A DNA stretch of 32,387 nucleotides from Opitutus sp. GAS368 (lineage in GTDB: Bacteria; Verrucomicrobiota; Verrucomicrobiia; Opitutales; UBA953), in the NCBI GenBank assembly GCA_945866215.1, contig CAMBGQ010000018.1, positions 1 through 32,387 on the forward strand, written 5' to 3'. The notes under the pieces are model-generated. The model was not told the origin of the DNA. It saw nothing but the letters and a program-made list of their open reading frames with translations, and made no database searches. Below are positions 19,763-29,248 of this stretch, in pieces. The stretch's first letter is position 1. Each line of letters opens with the position of its first letter. Position numbers and translations under genes: made by a program.

Positions 19763-19873
19763 GTTAAATGGGAAGTTAAACAAAGGTGCCCGCACCGCTA
19801 CGGTCAACGCTTTTTTCCCCACCCTGCCTAGTCTCTGGTTGCCAATAGGCGTTGGCGGCTTTGCCTTGCCCTC

Positions 19874-20548
19874 GTGGAAGAGTCCGAAAACCAGCCAGAT
19901 CTGACCGAACAAGGCGCCGAAGCCCCGACCGATACCCCGGGCGGGCGGGCACCGGGCGGTCTCCGTATCGAAAAAGATTTCATCGAGTCCCTGCCGGTGG
20001 GCCAGTGGAACGGCCCAATCGAGCTGATCGAGTCCGAGAAGGACGCCGAAAAGGCCATCGCCGCCCTCGCGCGCGACCGCGTCGTGGGCTTCGACACCGA
20101 GACCAAGCCGTCCCATACCCGCGGCGAATATAACCTGCCCTCGATCCTGCAGTTAGCGGGGCAGCACCATATTTTCGTCTTCCGGCTCGACCACTGCGGC
20201 GGCATCCCCCTCGCCTTCCCCGTTCTCTGCAACGAACGCCAGGCTAAGGTCGGCGTCGCCGTCCGCGACGACGTCAAGAACTTGCGCGCCCGCGCGCCGT
20301 TCGATGACCGCGCGTTCATCGATATCGCCGACCACACCAAGAAGACGGGCCTCGTGAACACGGGGCTCCAGGCCCTCGCCGCGCATTTCCTGCGCCTGCA
20401 GATGAAGAAATCGAAGAAGGTCCAGACCTCCAACTGGGCCAAGCCGCTCGATGAACGTCAGATCCAATACGCCGCCAACGATGCTTGGTTCAGCCGCGAG
20501 CTGTTCCTGAAGCTCGAGCAGGACGGCCTGATCCCGCGGTTCGAATGA
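19874..20548 (+). CDS. RNase D-like 3'-5' exonuclease (DEDDy family)
   Basis: The protein has 224 residues from a GTG at 19874; no ATG is available and the conserved-looking segment [17 protein letters not shown] requires an early start. The DEDDy exonuclease motifs are ExoI FDTET (Asp74, Glu76), ExoII around [12 protein letters not shown] (Asp132 or Asp133) and Exo[12 protein letters not shown] (Tyr199, Asp203). It is a single-domain protein without the HRDC domain of full RNase D, like small Rnd-type exonucleases seen in many bacteria. These remove nucleotides from the 3' end of RNA or DNA; the substrate is not fixed by sequence. It starts 111 bases from the divergent tRNA-Ala gene, and its stop overlaps the ferredoxin start as ATGA. 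Confidence 0.88.
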   Translation: MEESENQPDLTEQGAEAPTDTPGGRAPGGLRIEKDFIESLPVGQWNGPIELIESEKDAEKAIAALARDRVVGFDTETKPSHTRGEYNLPSILQLAGQHHIFVFRLDHCGGIPLAFPVLCNERQAKVGVAVRDDVKNLRARAPFDDRAFIDIADHTKKTGLVNTGLQALAAHFLRLQMKKSKKVQTSNWAKPLDERQIQYAANDAWFSRELFLKLEQDGLIPRFE

Positions 20549-20904
20549 ACCCCGAAGCCGCCCGCGCCGCCAAAGCGTTGGGATTGGACGCCACCCGTCG
20601 GCATATCTTCCTCTGTGTGAAGTCGACCGAGCAGACGTGCTGCGGCGGCGAACTCGCGGCGAAATCCTGGGAACACCTGAAGTCGCGGCTCAAACAGCTG
20701 GGGCTCGCGGAGCAAGGCGGTATCCAGCGGACCAAGGCGGACTGCCTGCGCGTCTGCGTCGCCGGTCCCGTCGCCGTGGTCTACCCTGAGGGCGTTTGGT
20801 ACGGCCAGTGCACCCCGGAGAACCTCGACCGCATCATCACCGAGCATCTCGTCGGTGGGAAGATTGTCGGCGACCTCCGTATCGCTGGGCCTACTTCGGC
20901 TTAG
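20545..20904 (+). CDS. Thioredoxin-like [2Fe-2S] ferredoxin
   Basis: The protein has 119 residues from the ATG at 20545, coupled to the exonuclease by an ATGA overlap. The cysteines fit the thioredoxin-fold ferredoxin family: Cys24 and Cys32/33 in [12 protein letters not shown], then Cys67 and Cys71 in DCLRVC, followed by [16 protein letters not shown]. The C-x3-C pair and the YPEGVWY strand are typical of the family whose members resemble Aquifex ferredoxin and the NuoE C-terminal domain. It should carry an electron-transfer [2Fe-2S] cluster in the cytoplasm. Redox partners are not evident. The last 14 bases overlap the convergent FAD-oxidoreductase gene. Confidence 0.88.
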   Translation: MNPEAARAAKALGLDATRRHIFLCVKSTEQTCCGGELAAKSWEHLKSRLKQLGLAEQGGIQRTKADCLRVCVAGPVAVVYPEGVWYGQCTPENLDRIITEHLVGGKIVGDLRIAGPTSA

Positions 20905-22498
20905 TCTCTTTTTTCTTCGGGATGTCGACCTTCTGGGTCAGCGCCCGAAGCTTGGGATAAATTTCCGCGTAAGGCACATCTTGGATGGCCGTCCCTGATT
21001 TCACGGCCATCGCCGCCGCCACGCCGGCCGATTCACCGAGGATCATCCAGACGGGCTCCATGCGGATGGAGGTCATGGCGATGTGGCTGGCGGAGGCACA
21101 CACGGGCACAAAGAGATTCGTACACTGCGCCTTGTTGGGGACAATTGAACGATAAGGAATGCGGTAGATTCCACGATGTTCTTCCTCGAGATAGAGCATG
21201 GAGTAGTAGCCGCCCATGAGGGCGACCTTACCGTCGAGCGGTACGGTGGCGTAAGGCCACTCGTCGACGCCATAGGAAGCCAGGCCGACGGAGTCGGCGG
21301 GACTGGTCCGTCCTTCCATATCCTTTTGGGTGACGACGTAATCGGAGATCATCCGACGCGCCTCGCGGACGTAGAGCTGGTGCGGATAGCCCTTGGTGTC
21401 ATCGAAGGCTCCCTTCTCCAGACCAGCGCTGAGGGCGATTTCCTTCTGCTTCGCCGGCACCGACGGATCGGTCCGCAAGAAGTGAGTCATGCCGCGGACA
21501 AAATCCTGCTGCTCCTTCCAGATGCGGGCTCGGGTCGCGTAATCGCCGTCGGGATAGCCGGCGTTATGACCGTAGTTCGTCGGCGCGAACAGGGCGCGCG
21601 CGAGGTTACCCGCCCCCCCGGAATAGACCCGGCCACCGCTCTTCTCCCAGCCATCTAACTTGGCGCGCAACACGCGACCAGAAAGAATATCCACGTCCTG
21701 CTGGAAGGCTCGACGATAAAGCTCGAACTGCTTCGGGTCGTAGTTGGCCGGCGGCTCGATTGGCAGGCTCTCGCCCTTGAAGACGAAGCGCCAGCGGAAG
21801 CCATAGCCCATGGTAAGCTTATCCGCTTCGCCGACCGGAGCAACGGGAGTCGACTGCAGGCCTGGCAACAGGCCGCTCTGCGGGTCGCCAGCCTTCACGT
21901 AAGGATCAATCGCGTAGACCGACATCGGCGGCTGCGCGCCAGCCAAGTTTTCGCCGTACGTCGACTTTGCCTCGCGGCCGAAAGTATACGCGACGCCAGA
22001 GCGGGCCATGAGGTCACCCTCGTAAGAGCAATCGATAAAGACCTTCGCCGCGACGACGCGGGCGCCGGCTTTCGTGGGCGCCGCCGGCGGGCAGCCAGTT
22101 TCATCGAACGGTGCCAGATCTAAGCTGATCGAACGGATTCGGCCATCGGCCTTCTCGACGGCGCTGACCCGATGCTCGAAGAGCACGGTGACACCAGCGG
22201 ACTTAAGCATCTCGGCAAAGACCGCGCGATACTGTGCATCGTTGTAGTCCTTCTTCAGGATTGGACGGGTCGAGCCGCTCACGGCCTCTTCGCGCCCCCA
22301 GTCGATATGCATCAGGCCTCCGCCAGTCATGCCACCCAGCCACCGGCTCGGCTCGATTATAATGACCTTCGCGCCTTCCTTCGCAGCGGCGCACGCCGCC
22401 ATCACCCCGCTGGCGGTACCGCCATAGACGCACACATCATGGGAACCCTCCGCCGATAGCGGGCTCATCCAAGCAAGCAGGGCGGCGAGAAAGCGCAT
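20891..22498 (-). CDS. Secreted FAD-dependent oxidoreductase (FAD_oxidored family)
   Basis: This 535-residue protein has a signal peptide ([18 protein letters not shown]). The dinucleotide-binding motif is [19 protein letters not shown], followed by [14 protein letters not shown], the pattern of the FAD_oxidored family common in Verrucomicrobiota, Planctomycetes and Bacteroidetes. Further conserved parts are [16 protein letters not shown], a middle domain, and the C-terminal FAD-contacting [29 protein letters not shown]. The substrate is unknown; relatives lie in polysaccharide-related loci, but no glycosidase or sulfatase is nearby. It is last in the minus-strand run headed by clpC, 46 bases after glutathione peroxidase. 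A folded secreted flavoprotein may use Tat, but no twin-arginine is seen, so Sec export is more likely. Confidence 0.88.
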   Translation of the reverse strand: MRFLAALLAWMSPLSAEGSHDVCVYGGTASGVMAACAAAKEGAKVIIIEPSRWLGGMTGGGLMHIDWGREEAVSGSTRPILKKDYNDAQYRAVFAEMLKSAGVTVLFEHRVSAVEKADGRIRSISLDLAPFDETGCPPAAPTKAGARVVAAKVFIDCSYEGDLMARSGVAYTFGREAKSTYGENLAGAQPPMSVYAIDPYVKAGDPQSGLLPGLQSTPVAPVGEADKLTMGYGFRWRFVFKGESLPIEPPANYDPKQFELYRRAFQQDVDILSGRVLRAKLDGWEKSGGRVYSGGAGNLARALFAPTNYGHNAGYPDGDYATRARIWKEQQDFVRGMTHFLRTDPSVPAKQKEIALSAGLEKGAFDDTKGYPHQLYVREARRMISDYVVTQKDMEGRTSPADSVGLASYGVDEWPYATVPLDGKVALMGGYYSMLYLEEEHRGIYRIPYRSIVPNKAQCTNLFVPVCASASHIAMTSIRMEPVWMILGESAGVAAAMAVKSGTAIQDVPYAEIYPKLRALTQKVDIPKKKETKPK

Positions 22499-22544
22499 GG
22501 GAATAATCTTTGGATAGGGTGCCCGCCCCCAAAGTCAAAGCGAC

Positions 22545-23090
22545 TTACTTCAGGGCCTTCTCGATGGCCTTCGCAAGCTCCGCGGAGCCGGGCTCGACGC
22601 CCGAACCATACCGGGCGAGCAGCTTGCCGTCGGCGCCAATGAGAAATTTGGAGAAGTTCCAGTCCACGGGGCCAGGGTGGCCGGCATCCTTGCCCATCAA
22701 CTTCTCGAACAAGGGATGAGGGTCGTTCCCCCGGATGGCCACCTTGGCGTAGATCGGGAAGGTCACGTTGAAGTTCGTCTGGCAGAATTTCAGGATTTCT
22801 TTTTCCGTGCCGGGCTCCTGTCCGCCGAAATCATTGCACGGGAAACCAGCGACCACGAGGCCCTGCTCCTGGTATTTTTTGTAAAGCGCCTGGAGACCAT
22901 CATATTGGCGGGTGTAGCCGCAGCGGCTGGCGACGTTGACGACGAGCCAAACCTTGCCGCCTTGGACCGCGCCCAGCGTGGTCGCCTTGCCGTCGGTGTC
23001 GTTGACCGGGACGCCGAGGAGTCCAGGGGGCTTGTCTTGAGCGAGCAGAGAGGTCATGAGAAGAGTCAGGGTCAGGGCGATGAGACGCAT
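22545..23090 (-). CDS. Glutathione peroxidase-family thiol peroxidase, exported
   Basis: The protein has 181 residues from the ATG at 23090; the frame stays open further upstream but without coding character. A signal peptide MRLIALTLTLLMTSLLAQ precedes the thioredoxin-fold domain. The peroxidatic residue is Cys57 in NVASRCGYT, a cysteine where animal enzymes have selenocysteine. The other catalytic residues are Gln91 in CNDFGGQEPG and Trp144-Asn145 in WNFSKFL. Such Cys-type enzymes generally use thioredoxin rather than glutathione and reduce lipid or hydrogen peroxides. Export to the periplasm is inferred. It lies 44 bases after the unknown 134-residue gene, in the clpC-headed run, consistent with stress function. 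Confidence 0.93.
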   Translation of the reverse strand: MRLIALTLTLLMTSLLAQDKPPGLLGVPVNDTDGKATTLGAVQGGKVWLVVNVASRCGYTRQYDGLQALYKKYQEQGLVVAGFPCNDFGGQEPGTEKEILKFCQTNFNVTFPIYAKVAIRGNDPHPLFEKLMGKDAGHPGPVDWNFSKFLIGADGKLLARYGSGVEPGSAELAKAIEKALK

Positions 23091-23134
23091 GAAATGATGA
23101 TGACCGCAACCCGCCCCAAGGCAAGTCGCCCTGA

Positions 23135-23539
23135 TTATTCGTCGGTGAGATCTTCGGGCCAGACGGTGGCCAAGACCGCCCGGAAAGCGTCCGCCTCGAC
23201 CAAGGTGTCTGGCCGCTCGATGATCTCGATGCAACCCGCGCTCTCCCAATGCTCGCCTTCCTTCTTCACGTTCCAAAAAGCCAAGGCCAAGGCCTGCCAG
23301 AGGGCGAAGCCCGCCAGCTGGCCGCGGGGCAGCCAGGCGACGGCCACGGTCACGTCCTCGGTCCAATCGGACTCCTCCCAGAGAACATCAAATTTACCGC
23401 ACTCACTGGGTCCGAGAAACTGCGTCACGAACTCCGTATGCTGGGGACCCGCATCGAGGAAGTAACGGCAGGCCACCTCGCGCGCGGCGGGTTCGAGATC
23501 TTCGCCGCCGTCGTCATGATAGGTGAAAGGCTCCGCCAT
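23135..23539 (-). CDS. Conserved-looking hypothetical protein, 134 aa
   Basis: I do not recognise this protein. It is acidic and soluble with no signal peptide: MAEPFTYHDDGGEDLEP at the start, then strands and helices including EVACRYFLDAGPQHTEFV, DVTVAVAWLPRGQLAGFAL and ALAFWNVKKEGEHWE. Tryptophan content is high (six), which suggests a folded domain rather than a spurious frame. It lies between the DUF423 gene (35 bases before it) and glutathione peroxidase (44 bases after it), all on the minus strand, so it is probably part of the clpC transcript. A GAGG one base before the ATG is too close to be a useful ribosome site. Confidence 0.65.
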   Translation of the reverse strand: MAEPFTYHDDGGEDLEPAAREVACRYFLDAGPQHTEFVTQFLGPSECGKFDVLWEESDWTEDVTVAVAWLPRGQLAGFALWQALALAFWNVKKEGEHWESAGCIEIIERPDTLVEADAFRAVLATVWPEDLTDE

Positions 23540-23574
23540 GCCTCACGGTCGGAGGCCGAAGCGATTTCGGCAAG

Positions 23575-23922
23575 TCAGGATTCTTTGCGAGCACACCAAG
23601 CGAGCAGCAACCAGCCCGCGATGAGGAGCGAGCCCCCGATCGGCGTGATCGCGCCAAACCAGCGAGGAGCACCCAAGGCCATGGCATAAAGCGTCCCGGC
23701 GAAGATCAGCGCGCCGGCGGCCCACAGGCGCGCCGGCCAGACGGAGCGGACGGCGATTGCCCCGACGGCGACCGCATGGGTCAGCAGGTAGAACGTCGCC
23801 GTCTCCCACCAGCCACCGGCCTCGGGAATCAAGGCGAGCCGCTCCTTCAGGCCGTGGGCACCGAAGGCTCCCAGCGCGATTGCGATCGCACCAAGGAGGC
23901 CCGCGGTGACCAAGCGGCCCAT
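23575..23922 (-). CDS. DUF423-family small membrane protein
   Basis: This 115-residue protein has four hydrophobic segments (VTAGLLGAIAIALGAFGAHGL, a middle THAVAVGAIAV segment, WAAGALIFAGTLYAMAL and ITPIGGSLLIAGWLLLAW). The start LGAFGAHGLK and the later TPIGG segment are hallmarks of DUF423 (YgdD-like) inner-membrane proteins. Their function is unknown. It starts three bases after the clpC stop, so it is probably co-transcribed with clpC. No Shine-Dalgarno site is seen; translation may be coupled to clpC. Confidence 0.88.
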   Translation of the reverse strand: MGRLVTAGLLGAIAIALGAFGAHGLKERLALIPEAGGWWETATFYLLTHAVAVGAIAVRSVWPARLWAAGALIFAGTLYAMALGAPRWFGAITPIGGSLLIAGWLLLAWCARKES

Positions 23923-23925
23923 CGC

Positions 23926-26478
23926 TCAGGCGCCGGTATCGGCGCCGCTCTTCTTCTGCGTGAAGACGAGGCCCTTCTCGCCGACCGAGACGATGACCGG
24001 CTCTTCCTTGTTATAGTCGTCGCGCAGGATGGATTCGGCCAGCGGGTCTTCGAGGAGACGTTCGACCGCGCGGCGAAGCGGGCGGGCGCCGTATTTCTCG
24101 TCCCAGCCGTTGTCGACCAGGTAGCCGCGAGCGGCTTCGTTGACCACGAGCTTCACGCCGAGGTCAAGGAGGCGTTTGGCCACCTTGTCGACCTCGATGT
24201 CGACAATCTTGGTCATGTGCGTCTTCGCAAGCTGCTGGAAGATGACGATGTCGGTGAGGCGATTAAGGAACTCCGGCTTAAAGGCGCGCTTGGTCTCCTC
24301 CATGATACGCTCCTTGAGCTTCTCGTAGTCGCGAGTGGAATCCACGCCAACGTCGAACCCGACGGAGTTATTCCGCTGCAGCACGTCAGCGCCGACATTG
24401 GAGGTCATGATGATAATCGTGTTACGGAAGTCGACGACGCGGCCGAGGGAGTCGGTCAGGCGGCCGTCTTCGAGCGCCTGCAGGAGGAGCTGGATGACGT
24501 CCGGGTGGGCCTTCTCGATCTCATCGAAGAGCACGACGGCGTAAGGCTTGCGGCGGACCGCTTCGGTGAGCTGGCCGCCTTCGTCGTGGCCGACGTAGCC
24601 GGGGGGCGAACCGATGAGGCGGGAGACCGTAAACTTCTCCATGTATTCAGACATGTCGATCTGGATGACCGCTTCCTTCTCGCCGAACATACGTTCGGCC
24701 AGGGAGCGGGCGAGGAGCGTCTTACCGACGCCGGTGGGACCGAGGAAAAGGAAGGAGCCGATCGGGCGCCGCGGATCCTTGAGGTCGGCGCGGGAGCGAC
24801 GGAGGGCACGGGCGACGACTTCGCAGGCGCGGTCCTGGCCGATGACGGCCGTCTGCAGGTCCTGTTCGAGTTCGAGGAGCTTCTTGGTCTCCTTCTTTTC
24901 AAGGCGGTTGAGCGGAACGCCGGTCCAGTCGGCCACGATGTGGAGCATCTCGTCCTCGCCGACCACGATGCGCTTCTCGTCGCGCTTCTTGCGCCAGTCT
25001 TCGAGCATCTTCTCGCGCTTGGCGCGCAGCTTCTTCTCCGTGTCGCGGAGGTTGGCGGCCTCCTCGAACTTCTGGTGGCGGGAGGCGTCTTCCTTCTGCT
25101 GCACGACCTTGTCGATCTCGGTCTGGACCAGGTCGATGTCGGCCGGGATGTTCAGGGAACGGATGCGGGCGCGGGCGCCGGCCTCGTCCATGACGTCAAT
25201 CGCCTTGTCGGGCAGATGGCGGGCGGTGATGTAGCGGTGCGAGAGACGGACGGCGGCCTCGATGGAGGCGTCGGTGTATTCGCACTTATGGTGCTCTTCA
25301 TACTTCGAGCGGATACCGCGCAAAATCAGCACGGCGTCCTCCGGGGTCGGGTCGTCGATTTTAACGGACTGGAAGCGACGCTCGAGGGCGGCGTCCTTCT
25401 CGATGTGCTTACGGTATTCGGAAAGCGTGGTGGCACCGACGCACTGGATTTCCCCGCGCGAAAGGGCCGGCTTGAGGATATTGGACGCATCCATCGCCCC
25501 TTCGGCGGCGCCGGCACCGACAATCGTGTGCATCTCGTCGATGAACAGGATGATATTCTTGGCCCGCTTGATCTCGTCCATGATGCCCTTGATGCGCTCT
25601 TCAAACTGACCGCGGTACTTTGTGCCAGCGACCATCAGGGCGAGATCGAGGGTGATCACCTTGCGGTCGAGGAGGATTTCCGGGACGATGCCCGAGGCAA
25701 TCTCCTGGGCGAGGCCTTCGACGATGGCGGTCTTACCCACGCCGGCTTCGCCGATGAGGACAGGATTATTCTTCGTGCGGCGACAGAGAATCTGCACCAC
25801 GCGGCGGATTTCTTCTTTGCGGCCGATGACCGGATCGAGTTCGCCGGCTTTAGCGAGCTCGGTGAGATCGCGACCGAAAGTCTTCAGCAGCGAGAGACGT
25901 TCGCCACGACCTGGACGGGCGCTTTCTTCGCCAGAAGCGCGGCGCGAAGGCGGAGGGGTGTCGTCAGAGGAATCCTCGGAAGGCGGCGGCGTGTCGGCAT
26001 CCTTCTTCTCGGATTCATCCGCAGCGGAAGGATCGATGTCGGCGAGGATTTCCTTGCGGCAGCGTTCGAGGTCGACGTCGAGCTGCTGCAGGACGCGAGC
26101 GGCGACGCCCTCCCCTTCCTTGAGGAGCCCGAGGAGAATGTGTTCGGTGCCGACGTAGGCATGGCCGAGCGCCCGCGCTTCGGTGACGGCGTGGGCCATG
26201 ACTTTCTGCACGCGCGGCGTGAGCGGAATCGTGTCCGGGGCTTTCGCTTCTTCCGGACCGGGACCCACCTGCTTCTCGACGGCGCCACGCACCGTCTTGA
26301 GATCGAGTCCCATCCGGCCGAGGACGTTAACCGCGACGCCCTCGCCGAGCTTGATGAGCCCGAGCAGGATGTGCTCCGTGCCGACGTAGTTGTGGTTGAA
26401 CCGGCGGGCTTCCGCCCGGGCCAATTCCACGACCTTGCGGGCGCGGGGAGTGAAATTATTGTTTTTGTCCTTATCCAT
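23926..26478 (-). CDS. clpC: ATP-dependent Clp protease ATPase subunit ClpC
   Basis: This 850-residue Hsp100 unfoldase feeds proteins to ClpP. The N domain has two repeats, each with GTEHILLG (Glu35 and Glu112), the residues that dock phosphoarginine in Bacillus ClpC (Glu32 and Glu106). AAA1 has GEAGVGKT and LFIDEMHT. The middle UVR/coiled-coil domain ([20 protein letters not shown]), where McsA-like adaptors act, follows. AAA2 has GPTGVGKT and [13 protein letters not shown]. The VGF tripeptide in NNSVGFDVG is the ClpP-docking loop. An Asp/Glu/Pro-rich linker (about 155-185) separates N domain and AAA1. It heads a minus-strand run with DUF423, an unknown gene, a peroxidase and an oxidoreductase. 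A hairpin plus T tract lies 21 bases upstream of the ATG. No CtsR operator was recognised. Confidence 0.97.
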   Translation of the reverse strand: MDKDKNNNFTPRARKVVELARAEARRFNHNYVGTEHILLGLIKLGEGVAVNVLGRMGLDLKTVRGAVEKQVGPGPEEAKAPDTIPLTPRVQKVMAHAVTEARALGHAYVGTEHILLGLLKEGEGVAARVLQQLDVDLERCRKEILADIDPSAADESEKKDADTPPPSEDSSDDTPPPSRRASGEESARPGRGERLSLLKTFGRDLTELAKAGELDPVIGRKEEIRRVVQILCRRTKNNPVLIGEAGVGKTAIVEGLAQEIASGIVPEILLDRKVITLDLALMVAGTKYRGQFEERIKGIMDEIKRAKNIILFIDEMHTIVGAGAAEGAMDASNILKPALSRGEIQCVGATTLSEYRKHIEKDAALERRFQSVKIDDPTPEDAVLILRGIRSKYEEHHKCEYTDASIEAAVRLSHRYITARHLPDKAIDVMDEAGARARIRSLNIPADIDLVQTEIDKVVQQKEDASRHQKFEEAANLRDTEKKLRAKREKMLEDWRKKRDEKRIVVGEDEMLHIVADWTGVPLNRLEKKETKKLLELEQDLQTAVIGQDRACEVVARALRRSRADLKDPRRPIGSFLFLGPTGVGKTLLARSLAERMFGEKEAVIQIDMSEYMEKFTVSRLIGSPPGYVGHDEGGQLTEAVRRKPYAVVLFDEIEKAHPDVIQLLLQALEDGRLTDSLGRVVDFRNTIIIMTSNVGADVLQRNNSVGFDVGVDSTRDYEKLKERIMEETKRAFKPEFLNRLTDIVIFQQLAKTHMTKIVDIEVDKVAKRLLDLGVKLVVNEAARGYLVDNGWDEKYGARPLRRAVERLLEDPLAESILRDDYNKEEPVIVSVGEKGLVFTQKKSGADTGA

Positions 26479-26498
26479 AAGTTTGTGGGTGGGGGGCG

Positions 26499-26516
26499 AA
26501 AAACCCCTATGGGGGT
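26499..26516 (-). terminator. Terminator-like hairpin in the clpC leader
   Basis: On the minus strand ACCCC, loop CATA, GGGGT, followed by further T residues and CG. The stem is only five pairs, but the T tract follows directly and the clpC ATG is 21 bases on. No minus-strand gene ends upstream, since nrnA is divergent, so it belongs to the clpC leader. It may be a weak attenuator or chance. Confidence 0.35.
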
Positions 26517-26633
26517 AAGCAGGGACTATGCCCGAAGTGCGGATAGGTTCAAGCGTTCCCCCGAAGTTGCTGCTGACCCTCCCTTTTGCCTTTGCCAGCG
26601 ACGGGGCTCGGCTGTTTGGTCATCTACAAAAAC

Positions 26634-27635
26634 ATGGGTATCAGCATGCAAGCGGCGGGCGAGGCCCTCCGAGACCTCGTCAAGGGTCTGAAAGGCAGGA
26701 AAGTGGCCGTATTGGGCCACATGCGCCCCGATGGCGATTGCATCGGCTCCCAGACCGCCCTCTGCCGAATGCTCCTCGCCGAAGGGGTGGACGCACTCTG
26801 CGTGAACCGCGACCGGATCCCCCCCAATCTCGCCCCTTACGCCGAGGGAGTGACGTTCGTCAGGGCCGCCGATTATGACGCGACCGACCGCCTCGCTGTC
26901 ACAGTCGACTGTGCCGATGCGTCCCGCATCGGGACGGAACTACTCGCCAAGTTCCCAGCCGGCGTCCTGGCCAACATCGACCACCACGCCTCGAATCCGG
27001 ATTACGCCCAGACCAATATCGTCGTCCGCGAAGCCGCCGCAACCTGCCATATTCTCGCCGCTGGTGCCCTTGCTCAGGGACTCGCCGTCGACGCGGCCAC
27101 CGCCAAGGCCCTACACCTCGGCATCCTCACCGACACCGGGCGCTTCTGCTACCGTAGCACCACCGCCGACGTCTTTGCGATCATCGCCGAGCTGGTCCGG
27201 CGCGGCGCTGATCCCGCCGAAGCGAACTACCGCGTCTTCGAACAGGAAAGCCGCGGCAAGCTCGAGCTCACGAAACGCTTCCTCAATACGATTGCCTTCC
27301 ACGAAGGCGGCAAGATCTGCTCCGGCGAACTCACCCAAGCGGATTACGCCGCCACCGGCACTTCAAAGGAAGATAAGGAAGGTCTCGTGGAATTCCCGCG
27401 TTCGGTCGAAGGCGTCGAGATCGCGGTGCTGATGGAAGAAGGCGCTGACGGCATCCGCGGCAGCCTGCGCGGGCGTGATCCGAAACTCCGCCTCGACCTC
27501 TGCGCCGGCAAACTTAACGGCGGCGGCCATATGCTCGCAGCCGGCTTCAATATGCAGGGCTGCCGGTTGCCGCAGGACCGCGAGAAGATCCTCGGGATCG
27601 TCATCGCCCACTATCGCGAATACTCGGCGAAATGA
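26634..27635 (+). CDS. nrnA: DHH/DHHA1 phosphoesterase NrnA-like (nanoRNase / pAp phosphatase)
   Basis: The protein has 333 residues from the ATG at 26634; an ATG at 26646 is also possible and neither has a clear ribosome site. NrnA degrades oligoribonucleotides of 2-5 nt and can dephosphorylate pAp. The DHH motifs are HMRPDGDCIGS (29-39), VDCAD, IDHHASN and GILTDTGRF, which hold the two metal ions. The DHHA1 substrate domain has NGGGHMLAAGF near the C-terminus. It is the first gene of the nrnA-truB-ribF run; its stop overlaps the truB start. This same trio follows rbfA in many bacteria, but here it is 11 kb away. It is divergent from clpC. Confidence 0.93.
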   Translation: MGISMQAAGEALRDLVKGLKGRKVAVLGHMRPDGDCIGSQTALCRMLLAEGVDALCVNRDRIPPNLAPYAEGVTFVRAADYDATDRLAVTVDCADASRIGTELLAKFPAGVLANIDHHASNPDYAQTNIVVREAAATCHILAAGALAQGLAVDAATAKALHLGILTDTGRFCYRSTTADVFAIIAELVRRGADPAEANYRVFEQESRGKLELTKRFLNTIAFHEGGKICSGELTQADYAATGTSKEDKEGLVEFPRSVEGVEIAVLMEEGADGIRGSLRGRDPKLRLDLCAGKLNGGGHMLAAGFNMQGCRLPQDREKILGIVIAHYREYSAK

Positions 27636-28351
27636 GCGAGCCTGCCGCTGAACCCGCGGGCGTGCTGCTCGTCGACAAGCCGCAAGGCATCACCTCGCAC
27701 GACGTCGTGGACAGCGTGCGTCGACTCTACCGTACGCGTCGCGTCGGCCACGCCGGCACGCTCGACCCAATGGCCACCGGCCTGCTCATCGTCCTCGTCG
27801 GCAAGGCCACTAAGGCCTCGGACCAGCTGATGGCCCAGGATAAGGAATACCTCGGCGAAGCCACACTCGGGGTTGTCACCGACACCCAAGACGCCGAGGG
27901 CGAGACGCTGGAGACGAACCCGGTGCCTGAGATCACCGAAGCCCAAGTCCGCGCGGTCCTCGCCTCGATGCTGGGCGACCAGTTCCAGATTCCGCCGATG
28001 CATTCGGCCAAGAAGATCGGCGGGCAGAAGCTCTATGACCTCGCCCGCAAGGGTATCGAAGTCGCCCGCGAGCCCCGCGCCATCAGCCTTTCCGAATTCG
28101 AACTGCTTTCTTGGCAGAGCCCCAAGATCAACTTCCGCGTCCGCTGCACCAAGGGAACCTACGTGCGCACCCTCGCCTATGACCTCGGACGAAAGCTCGG
28201 CCCGGGCGCCCACCTTTCGATGCTGCGCCGCACGCGCTCCGGCCAGTTGAACCTCGCACGTGGCCATACGCTCCCGCAGCTGGGCGCCATGAATGACGAC
28301 CAGCTCGTCGCCGCCCTGATACCCGTGAGTGAAGCCGCCCCTGCCGCATGA
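27632..28351 (+). CDS. truB: tRNA pseudouridine(55) synthase TruB (short form)
   Basis: TruB makes pseudouridine 55 in the T loop of tRNAs. The catalytic Asp45 lies in GHAGTLDPMATG. The flanking motifs VLLVDKPQGITSHDVV, QIPPMHSAKKIGGQKLYDLAR and CTKGTYVRTLAYDLG are all present. At 239 residues it is about 70 shorter than the E. coli or Bacillus enzymes and ends after the catalytic domain (RTRSGQLNLARGHTLPQL), so the C-terminal PUA-type domain is missing. The active residues are intact, so it is presumably functional; reduced reliance on the PUA contact is inferred. Both ends overlap the neighbouring genes by four bases (ATGA), showing a coupled operon. Confidence 0.95.
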   Translation: MSEPAAEPAGVLLVDKPQGITSHDVVDSVRRLYRTRRVGHAGTLDPMATGLLIVLVGKATKASDQLMAQDKEYLGEATLGVVTDTQDAEGETLETNPVPEITEAQVRAVLASMLGDQFQIPPMHSAKKIGGQKLYDLARKGIEVAREPRAISLSEFELLSWQSPKINFRVRCTKGTYVRTLAYDLGRKLGPGAHLSMLRRTRSGQLNLARGHTLPQLGAMNDDQLVAALIPVSEAAPAA

Positions 28352-29247
28352 GCCCGCCCCTCCACCTCGCCATCGGCGCCTTCGACGGCGTGCACCTCGG
28401 CCATCGCGCCGTCCTGCATTCCGCCCGCGAAGCCGCCCGGGCAGACGGCGGTATCGTCGGAGTGCTCACCTACGATCCGCACCCGAGCAAGGTCCTGCGC
28501 CCGGAATCTTCCGTCCCCCTGATCTTTACTCGAGCCCAGAAAGACGAACGCCTGACGGAAGCCGGGGCGCAGCTGATTCATCACGAAAAGTTCGACCGCG
28601 CCCACGCCGGTATCAAAGCAGCCGATTTTCCGAAGTGGTTGAAGCAGACCTTCCCGCACCTGAAGTCGCTCCACGTCGGCTCCAATTTCCAATACGGGCG
28701 CGGACGCGCTGGTAACGGCGAGACGCTCATCACGCACGCTGCTGCCGAAGGGCTGGGCGTGAAGCTCGTCGCGGCCGTGCACTTGGGCGATGAGACCGTC
28801 AGCAGCTCGCGCATCCGCCAGTGCCTCGGTGCCGGCGAACTCGCCCTCGCAAACGCCATGCTGTTCCGTCCCTACGAAGCCGTGGGTATCATCATCAGCG
28901 GACGGCGGCTGGGACGCACCATCGGTTTCCCGACCGTGAACATCGCCTGGGAGCCCGAACTCAAGCCCGCCTACGGCGTCTACGCCGTCGAAGTCATCTT
29001 CCAGGGCGAAGCCCTGCCGGCTGTCGCCAACTACGGGCAACGCCCCACCGTCGAAAGCGGCCCCGTCGCTCCCCTGCTCGAGGCGCATGTCCTCCGCGGC
29101 ATGGCGCCGACCACTGATGACGCCGTGCGCGTCCGCTGGATCCGGCGACTCCGCGCCGAACAGAAGTTCGCCGACCTCTCTGCCCTGCAGGCGCAGATCG
29201 CGAAGGACGTCGCCGCCGCAAAACAGGCACTTGGCTTGCTCGGCTAG
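28348..29247 (+). CDS. ribF: Bifunctional riboflavin kinase / FAD synthetase RibF
   Basis: This 299-residue protein has the normal RibF length. The N-terminal nucleotidyltransferase domain has IGAFDGVHLGH (9-19) and SSSRIRQCL; it adenylylates FMN to FAD. The C-terminal flavokinase domain has GRRLGRTIGFPTVNI, KPAYGVYAVEV and NYGQRPTV and phosphorylates riboflavin. The start overlaps the truB stop (ATGA) and its own stop is one base from the convergent mpl stop. It is the last gene of the nrnA-truB-ribF run. No FMN riboswitch is visible. Confidence 0.95.
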   Translation: MSPPLHLAIGAFDGVHLGHRAVLHSAREAARADGGIVGVLTYDPHPSKVLRPESSVPLIFTRAQKDERLTEAGAQLIHHEKFDRAHAGIKAADFPKWLKQTFPHLKSLHVGSNFQYGRGRAGNGETLITHAAAEGLGVKLVAAVHLGDETVSSSRIRQCLGAGELALANAMLFRPYEAVGIIISGRRLGRTIGFPTVNIAWEPELKPAYGVYAVEVIFQGEALPAVANYGQRPTVESGPVAPLLEAHVLRGMAPTTDDAVRVRWIRRLRAEQKFADLSALQAQIAKDVAAAKQALGLLG

Positions 29248-29248
29248 C

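Noticed and set aside
23776-26691. A 971-codon open frame on the plus strand opposite clpC
   Set aside because: It is exactly antisense to the clpC, DUF423 and leader region, has no recognisable domain and reflects third-position GC bias. The clpC strand carries all the motifs.
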